A stretch of 7,510 bases of DNA from a bacterium. Lineage in GTDB: Bacteria > Krumholzibacteriota > Krumholzibacteria > LZORAL124-64-63. The notes beneath the pieces were generated by a model, which was given only the letters and a program-made list of their open reading frames with translations, was not told where the DNA came from and ran no database searches. Shown piece by piece: positions 6,596 through 7,510 of this stretch (the stretch's first letter is position 1; each line of letters starts with the position of its first letter). The stretch is taken from NCBI GenBank assembly GCA_003646045.1, contig QNDV01000106.1, positions 1 through 7,510 on the forward strand, in the 5' to 3' direction. The position numbers were made by a program, and so were the translations under genes.

Positions 6596-7510
6596 TCAGC
6601 AGCCCTCCTCGGCGTTGGCGACGGCGCGCACCAGGGCGCGGATCTTGTCCAGGGTCTCCTGGAACTCGCGGGCGGGGTCACTGTCGGCCACGATACCAGC
6701 ACCGGCCTGCACACTGAAGCGCCCGTCGCGGACCACCAGGGTGCGTATGGCGATACACATGTCCATGTCCCCGCCCTGGCCGAAGTAGCCCACCGCACCC
6801 GCATAGGGTCCACGCCGATCCGGCTCGAGTTCGCTGATGATCTGCATGGCGCGGATCTTGGGTGCTCCGGAAACCGTTCCCGCCGGGAAGGTGGCCGCCA
6901 GGACGTCGAACATGTCGACACCCGCCTCGAGTTGCCCCGAGACCCGCGAAACGATGTGCATGACGTGGCTGTAGCGTTCCACGTCCATGAAGTCGTCCAC
7001 CACCACGGTGCCCGTGCGACAAACCCGGCCCAGATCGTTGCGGCCCAGGTCCACCAGCATCACATGTTCGGCCCGCTCCTTCTCGTCGGCCAGCAGCTCG
7101 CGCTCCAGTTCGTGGTCCTCGGCGGCGGTGGAGCCGCGGGGGCGGGTGCCGGCAATGGGGTTGACCTGGGCCCGGCCGCCGGCAACGCGCACCAGCATCT
7201 CGGGGGAGCTGCCCACGAGTTGGGCATCGCCGAAGTCCACGTAGAACAGATAGGGACTGGGGTTGAGAATGCGCAGCGCCCGGTAGATCCGGAACGGCGA
7301 CACGCTTGTCGTACCGGCCAGACGCTGGGAGAGGACGATCTGGAAGGCATCGCCGGCCAGGATGTGCTCCTGGGCACGGCGGACCATGTCCTCGTAGGCG
7401 GACTGCTCCAGGTTGGAGGTGAGCTCGGGATCGGGACCCTCGCCGCCGAGCAGGCTCGGCGAGAAATCGCGCCCCATACACGAGTTCGGTATGGGTACGC
7501 CGGCCAGTCC
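6596..7510 (-). CDS. trpE: Anthranilate synthase component I, N-terminus beyond window edge
   Basis: TrpE converts chorismate plus ammonia, supplied by TrpG, to anthranilate and pyruvate, the first committed step of the pathway. The visible 304 residues are the chorismate-binding catalytic domain. Key motifs, numbered from the window edge, are [11 protein letters not shown] (53-63), SSPEMLVR (101-108), IAGTRPRG (119-126), [12 protein letters not shown] (152-163), HIVSRVSG (185-192), [15 protein letters not shown] (208-222), YAGAVGYF (236-243) and [10 protein letters not shown] (270-279). All are intact. The frame stays open to position 7510, so the methionine at 7477 is internal. Roughly 190 N-terminal residues, including the usual tryptophan feedback site, must lie outside. 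The PabB alternative is unlikely because the gene sits at the head of a complete trp gene set. The stop is one base before the trpG ATG. Confidence 0.96.
   Translation of the reverse strand, partial: GLAGVPIPNSCMGRDFSPSLLGGEGPDPELTSNLEQSAYEDMVRRAQEHILAGDAFQIVLSQRLAGTTSVSPFRIYRALRILNPSPYLFYVDFGDAQLVGSSPEMLVRVAGGRAQVNPIAGTRPRGSTAAEDHELERELLADEKERAEHVMLVDLGRNDLGRVCRTGTVVVDDFMDVERYSHVMHIVSRVSGQLEAGVDMFDVLAATFPAGTVSGAPKIRAMQIISELEPDRRGPYAGAVGYFGQGGDMDMCIAIRTLVVRDGRFSVQAGAGIVADSDPAREFQETLDKIRALVRAVANAEEGC
6603..6610 (-). promoter_or_regulatory. Shine-Dalgarno of trpG
   Basis: GAGGAGGG lies 8 bases before the ATG at 6594, inside the 3' end of trpE. It supports this start over the longer open frame reaching back to 6921. 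Confidence 0.85.

Noticed and set aside
7478..7510. trp leader peptide, attenuator or promoter
   Set aside because: The frame of trpE runs through the window edge, so any such element is outside and cannot be assessed.

Overview
This GC-rich window holds a nearly complete tryptophan biosynthesis operon on the minus strand, read from position 7510 down to about 1575. A diadenylate cyclase gene (cdaA) follows it on the same strand. The 3' part of a degenerate HD-GYP-type gene lies on the plus strand at the other end. Almost every base is coding; no mobile element, RNA gene, CRISPR array or integration scar was seen.

Minus strand, in order of transcription: trpE (5' end outside the window), trpG, trpD, a fused trpC-trpF gene, trpB, trpA and cdaA. 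The trp genes are packed tightly. There is one base between trpE and trpG, a 32-base overlap of trpG and trpD, and 4-base ATGA stop/start overlaps at trpD/trpCF, trpCF/trpB and trpB/trpA. Each trp start visible in the window has a clear purine-rich Shine-Dalgarno sequence, and these fix starts well inside the longest open frames of trpG, trpD and trpB. Together the products cover chorismate to tryptophan: anthranilate synthase (TrpE+TrpG), phosphoribosyl transfer (TrpD), isomerisation and indole-glycerol-phosphate formation (TrpF and TrpC domains of one chain), and tryptophan synthase (TrpA+TrpB). The promoter and any leader or attenuator would lie beyond position 7510.

cdaA starts 34 bases after trpA with no recognisable ribosome-binding site. 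It encodes a membrane-anchored c-di-AMP synthase with intact catalytic motifs. Its usual partners cdaR/ybbR and glmM are not in the window. A perfect 10-bp hairpin at 685-710 separates cdaA from the convergent plus-strand gene and probably terminates transcription from one or both sides. The plus-strand gene resembles an HD-GYP cyclic-dinucleotide phosphodiesterase but has lost several metal-ligand residues.

Organism: a high-GC bacterium. The gene order E-G-D-CF-B-A with a TrpC-TrpF fusion resembles enterobacterial trp operons, but CdaA is not typical of those bacteria. An uncultured or less studied Gram-negative phylum is possible. This is inference, and no taxonomic marker is present. The enzymes are well-known families. 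The points worth a second look are the trp-cdaA linkage, the degenerate HD-GYP domain, and an altered phosphate-binding loop in the TrpF domain.
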